Source: Microbacterium sp. p3-SID336 (GTDB taxonomy: Bacteria > Actinomycetota > Actinomycetes > Actinomycetales > Microbacteriaceae). Taken from it: a stretch of DNA of 35,045 nucleotides. Shown here one piece after another: positions 22,304 to 30,306 of this stretch. Where the stretch lies: the NCBI RefSeq assembly GCF_025143365.1, contig NZ_JALXPE010000044.1, positions 1-35,045 of the forward strand, in the 5' to 3' direction. The translations under genes and the position numbers were made by a program. Within the stretch, counting starts at the first letter, position 1. Every line of letters starts with the position of its first letter. The notes beneath the pieces are model-generated. The model made no database searches and had not been told where the DNA came from. It saw only the letters and a list, made by a program, of their open reading frames with translations.

Positions 22304-22983
22304 CCGTGAAGGCCCGTCTGAAGGATCACGCGCTGAGCCTGTTCTTCCTCGCGCTGTTCGTGCTCGCCCTGGCCGGCCAGTCGCTCGCGGGCTATCTGCG
22401 CAACAACGACGAGCTGAAGGACCACGGACTCGCGCCGATCGGCTTCCTCGACTTCGTCTGGTCGTCGGACTTCGTGGTCGACGTGGCGGAGAACTGGCAG
22501 TCGGAGTTCCTGCAGTTCTTCCTGTTCATCGCCGCGACCATCTGGTTCGTGCAGCGCGGCTCCCCCGAGTCGAAGAAGCCGGGGGACGAGGGGCCTGGCA
22601 GTGACGCGGATCAGCTCGTCGGCCGCCACGCCCGCCCGGATTCCCCGCGGTGGGCCCGGGCGGGCGGCTGGCGGGCCGCCGTGTTCGGCAACTCGCTGCT
22701 GATCGTGATGGGCGCCGTGTTCGTGCTGTCGTGGCTGGCGCAGTCCCTCGCCGGCACCGTGGTGATGAACGCGGAGAACGCGATGCACGGCACCGCGGCC
22801 ATCACGTGGCTCGACTACGTCGGCTCGTCGGACTTCTGGGACCGCACACTGCAGAACTGGCAGTCGGAGTTCCTGGCGGTCGGCACGATGGTGGCCTTCG
22901 CGATCTACCTGCGCCAGCGGGGCTCAGCCGAGTCGAAGCCGGTCGGCGCGCCGCATCACGAGTCGGCGCTGGAGTCCGAGTGA
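22300..22983 (+). CDS. DUF6766 family membrane protein with internal duplication
   Basis: A 227-residue membrane protein of a family common in actinobacteria and some other bacteria. It consists of two repeats: in each, a hydrophobic helix ends in QSLAG, followed by a W-S-S-D-F segment (FVWSSDFVVDVAENWQSEFL; YVGSSDFWDRTLQNWQSEFL), another helix and a QRGSxESK tail. Function unknown; the context (FHA, CsbD-type promoter element, SDR) suggests stress. The ATG overlaps the stop of the small membrane protein. The last 28 bp overlap the 3' end of the convergent FHA gene. Confidence 0.85.
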   Translation: MTVKARLKDHALSLFFLALFVLALAGQSLAGYLRNNDELKDHGLAPIGFLDFVWSSDFVVDVAENWQSEFLQFFLFIAATIWFVQRGSPESKKPGDEGPGSDADQLVGRHARPDSPRWARAGGWRAAVFGNSLLIVMGAVFVLSWLAQSLAGTVVMNAENAMHGTAAITWLDYVGSSDFWDRTLQNWQSEFLAVGTMVAFAIYLRQRGSAESKPVGAPHHESALESE

Positions 22984-23501
22984 GCGTCCGGCGCTGACTG
23001 CGCGTTGGCGTCCATCCGCTCGGTGCGCTCGCCGTCTCCGTCGTAGTCGGGACGCGGCGGCTGCAGCGGCTGGTCGGAGTACTCGCCGCCGAGCCGTCCG
23101 CCGTACGGGCGTCCGTGGTCGGCGAACTCGTCTCGAGCGAAGACCAGCTCCCACGGACCGACCGTGAAGCGGGAGCCCGTCCGCAGGGTCTCGGTGCGCT
23201 CGCCGGGATGCGTGGCGTCGGCGTCGGGGTTCGAGTTCATCTCGCCCTCGGCGTGCAGCGTCACCACGTACTCGTCGCGGTCGTCGTGCACCACCGTGGC
23301 GTGCACGGGCTCGGTGTCGGCCAGGCGCAGCTCGTTGCCCGCCGCGGAGCCGATGCGCACCTCCTCGACGTCGAGGGCGAACTCCGTGCGCTCGTCGTCG
23401 CGGCGCACGCGCAGCCGCGGGTTGCCTGCACCTCGCTCGGCGTGGGTGGTGCCGGGCGTGTAGCCCTCGTCGGGACGGTCGTCGATGTGGCGTGCGTTCA
23501 T
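22956..23501 (-). CDS. FHA domain protein
   Basis: A 181-residue cytoplasmic protein with an FHA fold at about 28-128: RLRVRRDDERTEFAL, EVRIGSAAGNELRLAD and the phosphothreonine-loop region VHATVVHD can be seen. FHA domains bind phosphothreonine peptides, so it may read out Ser/Thr kinase activity. Residues 135-181 are acidic, Pro/Asp-rich and probably disordered. ATG 23501 has GAGGAGG in front; the open frame extends further but without a ribosome site. A loose copy of the stress-type promoter element is upstream. It overlaps the DUF6766 gene tail to tail. Confidence 0.82.
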   Translation of the reverse strand: MNARHIDDRPDEGYTPGTTHAERGAGNPRLRVRRDDERTEFALDVEEVRIGSAAGNELRLADTEPVHATVVHDDRDEYVVTLHAEGEMNSNPDADATHPGERTETLRTGSRFTVGPWELVFARDEFADHGRPYGGRLGGEYSDQPLQPPRPDYDGDGERTERMDANAQSAPDAHSDSSADS

Positions 23502-23529
23502 GGCGGTGCCCTCCTCGGGTGTGTAGGTT

Positions 23530-23570
23530 TCGAGGCTAACCCGCACGGGAATCGCGCGCACGGCCTTGAC
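23530..23570 (-). promoter_or_regulatory. Looser copy of the stress-type promoter element before the FHA gene
   Basis: Minus strand: GTCAAGGCCGTG (23570-23559), 18 bp, then GTTAGCCTCGA (23540-23530), 28 nt before ATG 23501. The first box differs from the GTCAAnCCCsTG consensus at one position, the second keeps 8 of 11. TAGCCT (23538-23533) is the probable -10. Confidence 0.45.
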
Positions 23571-23715
23571 TTCGCGCGCGCGGGCGTCCTTCTGCCGCGC
23601 ACAGCCGCCACGTGTTTTCCGTTCGGCCCGTCTGTGGGCATACGCTACGCAGAGGGCACGATTCCGGCGGAGGCTGCCGGAATCCGAATCGCGAACCACC
23701 GAGGAGCATCACCCG

Positions 23716-24063
23716 ATGGGCAAGTTCATCTACGAAGGCGGCGTGAAGACCGAGATCGAGGACCGCGCTCTCACGCACGTCCAGCTCGTCATCACGGCGA
23801 AGCTCCGCCGCGGCGAGCCCTTCCCGTTCAGCTGGCGTGAGGACGCGAGCGTCGGCGGCGGACGCACCACCGTGTGGATCCAGCCGGGCAGCTCGCTCGT
23901 GTTCAAGTACTTCGGGAGCAGGCAGCCCTCCATCAACCGCGCCTGGATCGAGGCGCTCGCCTTCACCGCCAACGCCCCGAGCGGCCTGTACCTCGTCCCG
24001 GAGCCGTCCGAGTCCGGCGAGCAGCCCGGGGGCGGAGACATCCCGGTCACGCCGCCGCTCTGA
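23716..24063 (+). CDS. DUF7882 family protein
   Basis: A 115-residue protein of a family typical of Microbacteriaceae, often mislabelled as ATP-dependent DNA ligase. It opens with MGKFIYEGGVKTEIEDRAL, continues with HVQLVITAKLRRGEPFPFSW and ends in a Pro/Gly-rich tail. Function unknown; no catalytic or membrane motif is visible. GAGGAG lies ten bases before ATG 23716. A GTTT...GGGCAT pair (23614-23641) could be a SigB-like promoter but the spacer is long. Confidence 0.85.
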   Translation: MGKFIYEGGVKTEIEDRALTHVQLVITAKLRRGEPFPFSWREDASVGGGRTTVWIQPGSSLVFKYFGSRQPSINRAWIEALAFTANAPSGLYLVPEPSESGEQPGGGDIPVTPPL

Positions 24064-24128
24064 ACGACGACACCCCGTCTGCGCCGCTGACGAGGGTGCT
24101 CCCGAGGGTCGCGGCACCGGGCTGACGT

Positions 24129-24170
24129 GTCAACCCCCTGCCGCCTCCACCCGGATGCCGCGAGGCTCGA
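24129..24170 (+). promoter_or_regulatory. Bipartite stress-type promoter element of the SDR gene
   Basis: GTCAACCCCCTG (24129-24140), 19 bp, then GCGAGGCTCGA (24160-24170), 42 nt before ATG 24213. Same layout as at 22120-22161 and, reversed, 286-327. GAGGCT (24162-24167) is the likely -10. Confidence 0.6.
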
Positions 24171-24212
24171 TCACGAACCGATCGACAGCCACTCGACACC
24201 GGAGGAGCGGAC

Positions 24213-25112
24213 ATGAGCGACACCACCCGCGACGGCGGCATCACCGACCCGAGGCACGCGCACCGCGAGGACGGATTCCCCGCGCAGAGCCAGGACCAGC
24301 CGGGACTGACCGAGCAGACCACGCCGGAACCCGACCACGGCGAGCAGTCCTACGTCGGCCACGGCCGGCTGGAAGGACGGCGTGCGCTGATCACGGGCGG
24401 TGACTCCGGCATCGGCAGAGCCGTCGCGATCGCCTTCGCCCGGGAGGGCGCCGACGTCGCGATCGTGCACATGCCGGAGGAGCAGGACGACGCCGAGGAC
24501 ACGCTCGCGCTCGTCCGCGAAGCAGGGCGCACCGGCGTCAGCCTCGCCGGCGACGTGCGCGAGGAGACCTTCGCCACCGAGGCGGTGCACCGGGCCCGCA
24601 CCGAACTCGGCGGGCTGGACATCCTGGTGCTCAACGCCGCGTACCAGCACGACATCGACGGCTTCGAGAACCTCGACACCGAGAAGATGCGCCGCGTGTT
24701 CGACACGAACCTCGCGGGGCTCATCTTCTCCGCGAGGGCCGCGTTCCCCGACCTCGAGCCGGGGTCGAGCATCATCGTGACCTCGTCCGTGCAGTCGGCC
24801 CAGCCCTCGCCCGGACTGATCGACTACGCCATGACCAAGGCCGCACAGGTCGCCTTCGTCAAGGCGCTCGCCGAGGAGGGCGGCCCGCGCGGCATCCGCG
24901 TGAACGCCGTCGCACCCGGCCCCATCTGGACGCCGCTGATCCCGGCCACGGGGTGGGGTCCGGAGCGCCTCGCGACATTCGGCCAGGACACGCCGCTCGG
25001 TCGCGCAGGACAGCCGGCGGAGCTCGCCGGCGCCTACGTCTACCTCGCCTCGGCGGAGTCGTCGTACGTGTCCGGCACGGTGGTCGCGGTGACAGGGGGC
25101 AAGGCTCTCTGA
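24213..25112 (+). CDS. SDR family oxidoreductase (general-stress YghA/YdaD type)
   Basis: A 299-residue short-chain dehydrogenase with the long N-terminal tail (about 1-55, SQDQPGLTEQTTPEPDHGEQSYVG) typical of the stress-related YghA/YdaD subgroup. The cofactor motif TGGDSGIG (61-68), NAAY (141-144), the catalytic Ser (about 192) and Y205xxxK209 (YAMTK) are intact. It should reduce or oxidise a carbonyl/alcohol with NAD(P)H; the substrate is unknown, and aldehyde detoxification is plausible. GGAGGAG precedes ATG 24213. A stress-type promoter element is upstream and a hairpin terminator follows. Confidence 0.93.
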   Translation: MSDTTRDGGITDPRHAHREDGFPAQSQDQPGLTEQTTPEPDHGEQSYVGHGRLEGRRALITGGDSGIGRAVAIAFAREGADVAIVHMPEEQDDAEDTLALVREAGRTGVSLAGDVREETFATEAVHRARTELGGLDILVLNAAYQHDIDGFENLDTEKMRRVFDTNLAGLIFSARAAFPDLEPGSSIIVTSSVQSAQPSPGLIDYAMTKAAQVAFVKALAEEGGPRGIRVNAVAPGPIWTPLIPATGWGPERLATFGQDTPLGRAGQPAELAGAYVYLASAESSYVSGTVVAVTGGKAL

Positions 25113-25131
25113 CCCGCGCATGAACGGCTCA

Positions 25132-25158
25132 GGCGGCGGGGAGAGGGGCCCCGCCGCC
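25132..25158 (+). terminator. Hairpin terminator after the SDR gene
   Basis: GGCGGCGGGG (25132-25141) pairs perfectly with CCCCGCCGCC (25149-25158) across a 7-base loop, 20 bases after the SDR stop. Only a weak T-stretch follows. It directly abuts the TAAGCT -10 of the next gene. Confidence 0.75.
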
Positions 25159-25170
25159 TAAGCTTGTCTG

Positions 25171-26088
25171 GTGCAGAGACCCGCGGCCTCCAGCCCCCTC
25201 GTGGGCGTCGCGCTCGTCATCGGCTCGTGCCTCTCGCTGCCGTTCGGCGCCGCCGTGGCCGCGCAGCTGTTCCCCGTGCTCGGCCCGTGGGGCGTCACGT
25301 CGCTGCGCGTGGCGATCGCCGCGGTGCTGCTGGTCGTGATCGTGCGCCCGAGGCCGCGCCGGTGGACGCGCCCGCAGTGGACGGCGGCCGTGCTGTTCGG
25401 GGTGTCGCTCGCGGCCATGAACGGCTTCTTCTATGCAGCCATCGACCGCATCCCGCTCGGGCCCGCCGTGGCGATCGAGTTCCTCGGGCCGCTCGTCCTC
25501 GCCGCCGTGCTCACCCGGCGGTTCGCCGACGCGGTCTGGGTCGCTGTGGCCCTGCTCGGTATGGCACTGCTCGGCATCGACGGGCTCATCGGCGCCGAGC
25601 CGCTCGACCCTTTCGGCGTGCTGTTCATCCTCATCGCCGCCGGGTTCTGGGTCATGTACATCCGGATGAGCGCGCGCGTGGGCGCGCTCATCCCCGGCAG
25701 CAGCGGCCTGGCGATGGGCCTCGTCGTCGCCGCGGTACTGCTCATCCCGGTCGGCGTCCCCGCCGCGGCCACGGTCGCCGCAGACCCCTCGCTGCTGCTG
25801 CTCGCCGCGATCACCGCCGTGCTGTCGTCCGTGATCCCGTACAGCTTCGAGCTCGCGGCGCTGCGCCGGCTGCCGCAGCGCGTGTTCGGCGTGCTGCTGA
25901 GCCTGGAGCCCGCATTCGCCACCCTCGCGGGCTGGCTGATCCTCGGACAGGACGCGACCGTGCTGAGGCTCGTGGCCGTCGCGCTCGTGATCGCGGCGAG
26001 CGTCGGCACCACACTGGGTGTGCGCAGGGACCGCAGGGGGCAGGAGCCGTCAGGACCGTTCACCGCCCCGATCCCGCTGCCCGACTGA
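25171..26088 (+). CDS. EamA family exporter (RhtA-like)
   Basis: A 305-residue ten-helix transporter of the EamA superfamily, most like RhtA threonine/homoserine exporters (motifs FGAAVAAQLFP, RIPLGPAVAIEFLGPLVLA, VIPYSFELAALRRLP, SLEPAFATLAGW). It should export amino acids or analogues. GTG 25171 lies six bases after TAAGCT (25159-25164), so the mRNA is probably leaderless; there is no Shine-Dalgarno. It does not share the riboswitch seen with the other EamA gene at 10685. Confidence 0.88.
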   Translation: MQRPAASSPLVGVALVIGSCLSLPFGAAVAAQLFPVLGPWGVTSLRVAIAAVLLVVIVRPRPRRWTRPQWTAAVLFGVSLAAMNGFFYAAIDRIPLGPAVAIEFLGPLVLAAVLTRRFADAVWVAVALLGMALLGIDGLIGAEPLDPFGVLFILIAAGFWVMYIRMSARVGALIPGSSGLAMGLVVAAVLLIPVGVPAAATVAADPSLLLLAAITAVLSSVIPYSFELAALRRLPQRVFGVLLSLEPAFATLAGWLILGQDATVLRLVAVALVIAASVGTTLGVRRDRRGQEPSGPFTAPIPLPD

Positions 26089-26140
26089 ACAGTCGCGCCC
26101 TCGCGGCCCGCGGTGTCCGGCGAGGGCGTACCGTCGAAGC

Positions 26141-27184
26141 ATGAGCGCCCTGACCGCCCTGTTCGGCATCTCGCATCCGATCGTCCTCGGCCCGTTCGGC
26201 GGGCTGTCCTCGGTGCCCTTGACCGCCGCCGTGAGCGACGCCGGCGGGCTGGGCTCCTACGGTCTGTACGGCTACGACGGGGACCGCATCCGCGCGACGG
26301 GCGCCGAACTGCGGGCCGCGACCGCGCGACCGTTCGCGCTCAACATCTGGCTGCCGACCGGAGACGAAGTGTCACCGAACCCGCAGCACACGGTGTTCGC
26401 GCAGGCCCTGCAGCCGTTCTACGAGGCGGTCGGCGTCGGGGTGCCCAGTCGTCCGGAGCGCTACGTGCCCGCGCTCGACGAGCAGCTCGACGCGATCTGG
26501 GACGTCGCTCCCGCCGTGCTCAGCGTGGTGTTCGGCGTCCCGTCCGCCGAGGTGGTGGCGGAGGCGCGCGATCGCGGCATCCGGGTGGTCGGGACGGCGA
26601 CGACCGTCGCGGAGGCCGTGGCGCTGGCGGAGGCCGGTGTCGACGCGGTGGTCGCCACGGGGGCGGAGGCCGCGGGGCATCGCGTGTCGTTCCTGCGCCC
26701 CGCCGAGGAGTCCCTGGTGGGGATGTTCGCGCTCGTGCCGCAGGTGGTCGACGCGGTGGACGTGCCCGTGATCGCCGCGGGGGGCATCGCCGACCGTCGC
26801 GGTGTCGCGGCCGCGTTCGCGCTCGGGGCATCCGGCGTGCAGGTGGGGACGGCGTTCCTCGCGACGGCCGAATCGGCGGCGACGGACGCCCACCGCGACG
26901 CCATCCGGCGCACCGCCGCCGATGAGACCGTGCTCACCCGGGCGATGAGCGGTCGCCTGGCGCGCGGGGCGCGCAACCGCGCGGTGCGGGCGATCGAGGC
27001 GAGCGGCACCATCGCCCCGTTCCCGATGCAGAACTGGCTCACCGGCCGGTTCCGCACCCCGGCGGGGGAGCAGAACCTGGGCGAGCTGCAGTCGCTGTGG
27101 ATGGGGCAGGCCGCCCCGCTCGCCCGCGACACGGCTGCCGCCGCAGTCTTCGCCGAGCTCGCCGCGGGTGTGCCCGGCGAGTGA
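26141..27184 (+). CDS. NAD(P)H-dependent flavin oxidoreductase (nitronate monooxygenase-like)
   Basis: A 347-residue FMN TIM-barrel protein of the nitronate monooxygenase/2-nitropropane dioxygenase family. Visible are the N-terminal HPIVLGPFGG, ATGAEAAGHRVSF with the His near FMN, VPVIAAGGIADRRGVAAAFALGASGVQVGTAFLA, and the late MQNWLTG. It would oxidise toxic nitronates or act as a quinone reductase. ATG 26141 is six bases after TACCGT (26129-26134), a leaderless arrangement; the longer open frame upstream is not coding. Confidence 0.9.
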   Translation: MSALTALFGISHPIVLGPFGGLSSVPLTAAVSDAGGLGSYGLYGYDGDRIRATGAELRAATARPFALNIWLPTGDEVSPNPQHTVFAQALQPFYEAVGVGVPSRPERYVPALDEQLDAIWDVAPAVLSVVFGVPSAEVVAEARDRGIRVVGTATTVAEAVALAEAGVDAVVATGAEAAGHRVSFLRPAEESLVGMFALVPQVVDAVDVPVIAAGGIADRRGVAAAFALGASGVQVGTAFLATAESAATDAHRDAIRRTAADETVLTRAMSGRLARGARNRAVRAIEASGTIAPFPMQNWLTGRFRTPAGEQNLGELQSLWMGQAAPLARDTAAAAVFAELAAGVPGE

Positions 27185-27204
27185 GCGGCGGGGCATAGTA
27201 CCGG

Positions 27205-27630
27205 TTGCGTCTCCATCCACCGCGGCGACAATGGATTCTCTATCTCGACTCCTGCATCCTGATCTACGCGATGGAAGACCGGGGCGCCCGCGGTGCGGCC
27301 GTGCGTCGTGCTCTCGCCGACGTGGAGGTCGAAGTGACGTCCAGTGCGCTCGCGCTCCAGGAGTGCCTCGTGCGTCCGATGCGGGAGCGCAACGCCGAGC
27401 TTCGAGACCGCTACCTGGCCACGTTCGACCACATCGAGACCGTCGACCTCGACGCGGCGGTGTTCGTCCGTGCCGCGGAGCTGCGAGCCGACTTCGGCCT
27501 CAAGACTCCCGACGCGCTGCACCTGGCGGCGGCGCAGGTGTCGGGATGCACCGAACTGTGGACCAACGACACACGCCTGGCGACGGCATCGCACGGGCTC
27601 GCCGTTGACATCATCGCCGAACGCCCCTGA
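27205..27630 (+). CDS. PIN domain ribonuclease, VapC-like, without antitoxin
   Basis: A 141-residue PIN-domain protein. The acidic site is visible: D15 in ILYLDSCILIYAME, the Glu in ALALQECLVRP, the Asp in KTPDALHLAAA and WTNDTRL. It should be a Mg-dependent RNase. The first part is in frame from TTG 27205, five bases after CATAGT (27194-27199), so the start is leaderless or the 5' end has decayed. VapC toxins normally follow a VapB antitoxin, but the gene upstream is a flavin oxidoreductase ending 20 bp away and nothing antitoxin-like follows. It is therefore an orphan. Confidence 0.8.
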   Translation: MRLHPPRRQWILYLDSCILIYAMEDRGARGAAVRRALADVEVEVTSSALALQECLVRPMRERNAELRDRYLATFDHIETVDLDAAVFVRAAELRADFGLKTPDALHLAAAQVSGCTELWTNDTRLATASHGLAVDIIAERP

Positions 27631-27688
27631 TCCGTTCTCTGGCAGACCACAAGCCGCCACCACGTTCCCGGCGGAGTGACCTCGGCCG

Positions 27689-28540
27689 CTAGAGGATGAC
27701 GGTGGAGCGGCCGTGCACGATCACGCGGTCCTCGGCATGCCACTGCACGGCGCGTGCCAGCACCAGGCGCTCCACGTCGGCGCCGCGGCTCTGCAGCTCG
27801 GCGGCGGACTCGGAATGGGTCACGCGCGTCACGTCCTGCTCGATGATGGGTCCCTCGTCGAGGTCGGCCGTCGCGTAGTGGGCGGTCGCGCCGATCAGCT
27901 TCACGCCGCGCTCCTTCGCCCTCGCATACGGGTTCGCGCCGATGAACGCCGGCAGGAAGGAGTGGTGGATGTTGATGACGGGGGCGCCGAGCCGCGTGAT
28001 GAAGTCGTCCGTGAGGATCTGCATGTAGCGGGCGAGCACGACCAGGTCGACGTTGCCCTGCAGCAGCTCGAGCTGGCGCTCCTCCATGGCCTGCTTGTCG
28101 CCGGAGGGGATGTGCACGAACGGCACCCCGAACGAGCGGACAGCCTCGGCGAGGTCCGGATGGTTGGACACGACCATGGTGATGTCGATGTCGAGCTGAC
28201 CGCGCTGCGTGCGCCACAGCAGCTCCATCAGGCAGTGGTCGTACTTCGACACGAAGATCGCGACGCGCTTGCGGCGCGACACGTCGTGCAGGGACCACTC
28301 CATGCCGAAGCGCGCGGCGACCTCCGCGATGTCGGCTTCCAGCGCCGGGCGTGCGGCGGCGAGACCGGGAAGGTGGAGGACGGTGCGCTGGAAGAACCGG
28401 CCGCCCTCGGAATCGGTCGAGTGCTGGTCGAGCGAGATGATGTTCGCGCCGTGCCGTGCGAGCACGCCGGCCACCGCGGCGACGATGCCGGGCTGGTCGT
28501 CGCAGGCGATCAGCAGACGGGCGGTATCGGGCTGGCTCAT
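27689..28540 (-). CDS. purU: Formyltetrahydrofolate deformylase
   Basis: A 283-residue enzyme that hydrolyses 10-formyl-THF to THF and formate, balancing one-carbon pools and feeding PurT. The N-terminal ACT domain (about 7-85, CDDQPGIVAAVAGVLARHGANI) is followed by the formyltransferase domain with KYDHCLMELLWR, VVSNHPDL, the catalytic INIHHSFLPAF and a late TAHYATADLDEGPIIEQ. GAGGAG precedes ATG 28540. Convergent with the PIN gene. Confidence 0.97.
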   Translation of the reverse strand: MSQPDTARLLIACDDQPGIVAAVAGVLARHGANIISLDQHSTDSEGGRFFQRTVLHLPGLAAARPALEADIAEVAARFGMEWSLHDVSRRKRVAIFVSKYDHCLMELLWRTQRGQLDIDITMVVSNHPDLAEAVRSFGVPFVHIPSGDKQAMEERQLELLQGNVDLVVLARYMQILTDDFITRLGAPVINIHHSFLPAFIGANPYARAKERGVKLIGATAHYATADLDEGPIIEQDVTRVTHSESAAELQSRGADVERLVLARAVQWHAEDRVIVHGRSTVIL

Positions 28541-28623
28541 GGGCGCTCCTCGGGGTGTGCATCGATTCTGCCGTGTCGCGCGGGTGGGGAGCGAATCGCG
28601 GGCGGCGTCGCTACCCTGAGACC

Positions 28624-29838
28624 GTGGATGCGAGCGACGTCGGTCTGGTGCTGATCCCCCTGCTCGCGGTCGCCGCACCGCTTCTCGCCCGCGGTGTCCG
28701 ACCGCTGGTGCGGGTGCCGATCGTGGTCTTCGAGCTGGTGCTCGGTATCCTCGTCGGACCCGCCGTGCTCGGCTGGGTCGAGCCGGGGCCGCTGCTGGAG
28801 AAGCTGAGCGACTTCGGCCTCGCCGTACTCTTCTTCGTCGCAGGCTCCGAGATCGACTTCCGCATGGTCGCCGGCAAGCCGCTGGCCCGGGCGTCACTGG
28901 GCTGGCTGCTGAGCGTGCTGCTCGGCATCGGGCTCGGGTTCTTCTTCGCGCCGGGGGAGGGCATGGTCGTCATCGGGATCGCACTGAGCTCGACCGCGCT
29001 CGGCACCCTCATGCCGATCCTCCGCGACGCCAGGGAGCTGGACACGCCCTTCGGCCGCGCGATCAGCACGATCGGAGCGGTCGGCGAGTTCCTGCCGCTG
29101 ATCGCGATCTCGATCTTCCTCAGCACGCGCGCCACCCCGCTCGCGACGGCGGTCCTGCTGACCTTCGTGGTGCTCGCCGGGCTCGCGGTGCTCATCGCGC
29201 ACCGCGTGCCGCACGGCCGGCTGCACGGCATCGTGCGCGCGACCCTGCACACGTCCGACCAGTTCGGGGTGCGGTTCGTGATCCTGCTGATCGCCGCGCT
29301 CGTCGGCCTCAGCGTGGTCCTCGACCTCGACATGCTGCTGGGCGCCTTCGTGGCCGGCGCCATCTGGCGGATCATCATGGCACGCGCCCCGAAGAAGGAC
29401 GCGGAGGAGGTGGAGAGCAAGATCGAGGCGATCGCCTTCGGCTTCCTGGTGCCGATCTTCTTCCTCTATACCGGCGTCACCTTCGACCTGCAGGCGCTGC
29501 TCACCTCGGCCGGCGCCCTCGCGCTCGTGCCGGTGTTCCTGATCGCGCTGCTCGTGATCCGCGGCTCCACGGCACAGCTCTCCGCCCCGGCCGGCGCGAG
29601 CGGCAGGGACAGGGCCGCGCTCGGGCTGCTCGCGGCCACGGGCCTGCCGATCATCGTCGCGGTCACCGCGATCGGCGTCGACCAGGAGATGCTCGACACC
29701 GGTACGGCCGCGGCGCTGGTCGGCGCCGGCATGCTCTCCGTGCTGCTGTATCCCCTGATCGGCATGACGCTCCGCGGCGAACGCGCCCCCGTGGCGGGGC
29801 CCGAGCTCGCCGAGCGGACGCGGCAGGGGGAGCTGTGA
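28624..29838 (+). CDS. Cation:proton antiporter (CPA2 family)
   Basis: A 404-residue membrane protein with about eleven to twelve helices and the CPA2 pattern: VFELVLGILVGPAVLGWV, VLFFVAGSEIDF, a GVRFVILLIAALVGLSVVLDLDMLLGAFVAGAIW stretch with conserved acidic residues, and FGFLVPIFFLYTGVTFD. It exchanges K+ or Na+ for H+. It lacks the TrkA-N domain of KefB. GTG 28624 is six bases after TACCCT (28612-28617), a leaderless start. Its TGA overlaps the next GTG. Confidence 0.9.
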   Translation: MDASDVGLVLIPLLAVAAPLLARGVRPLVRVPIVVFELVLGILVGPAVLGWVEPGPLLEKLSDFGLAVLFFVAGSEIDFRMVAGKPLARASLGWLLSVLLGIGLGFFFAPGEGMVVIGIALSSTALGTLMPILRDARELDTPFGRAISTIGAVGEFLPLIAISIFLSTRATPLATAVLLTFVVLAGLAVLIAHRVPHGRLHGIVRATLHTSDQFGVRFVILLIAALVGLSVVLDLDMLLGAFVAGAIWRIIMARAPKKDAEEVESKIEAIAFGFLVPIFFLYTGVTFDLQALLTSAGALALVPVFLIALLVIRGSTAQLSAPAGASGRDRAALGLLAATGLPIIVAVTAIGVDQEMLDTGTAAALVGAGMLSVLLYPLIGMTLRGERAPVAGPELAERTRQGEL

Positions 29839-30305
29839 GCACGGCATCGGCGCTGCTGGCCCAGGCCGTGCGCGAACTCGCCGGCGCCCCGCAGGAGGGC
29901 CTCGGCGAGCAGCGCGACTCCCGCTGGCGCGGACGCCGCATCGTCCGCGTCGGCGCGGCCTGGCACGTGGGCGTGCTGCTCCTGACCGACACGCACACGC
30001 TCGCCACGGCGGAGGTGCTGCGCGCGGCCGACCCGGGGCGACGCGGGTACACGGCCGAGTCGGCGCGGGCGCGTGCCGAGCGCAGAGCCGAGGCGCTGCG
30101 GGGCGGCTTCGACGCCGGCGAGGTCGTGCACGTGGGGTGGAGCGTGATCGACGTGGATGCGGTGGATGCGGGCGGGAGCTCAGGGCCGCTGGCACTGGTC
30201 GACGGTGTGCCGTCCGTGCGCTGGAGCACCGCGGGCGGCTACATGCCGCTGGAGGCATACCTGCAGGAACGCGTGGCACTGCTGCGCGACGGCACCCCGG
30301 ACTGA
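29835..30305 (+). CDS. Hypothetical protein coupled to the antiporter
   Basis: A 156-residue soluble protein that I do not recognise. It is Arg/Ala-rich with a central helix (about 65-95, many Arg and Glu) and beta-like segments (IVRVGAAWHVGVLLLTDTHTLATAEVL; GPLALVDGVPSVRWSTAGGYMPLEAYL). GTG 29835 overlaps the antiporter stop (GTGA), so the two products are coupled and it may regulate the transporter. Its stop is one base from the stop of the convergent amidotransferase. Confidence 0.7.
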   Translation: MSTASALLAQAVRELAGAPQEGLGEQRDSRWRGRRIVRVGAAWHVGVLLLTDTHTLATAEVLRAADPGRRGYTAESARARAERRAEALRGGFDAGEVVHVGWSVIDVDAVDAGGSSGPLALVDGVPSVRWSTAGGYMPLEAYLQERVALLRDGTPD

Positions 30306-30306
30306 C

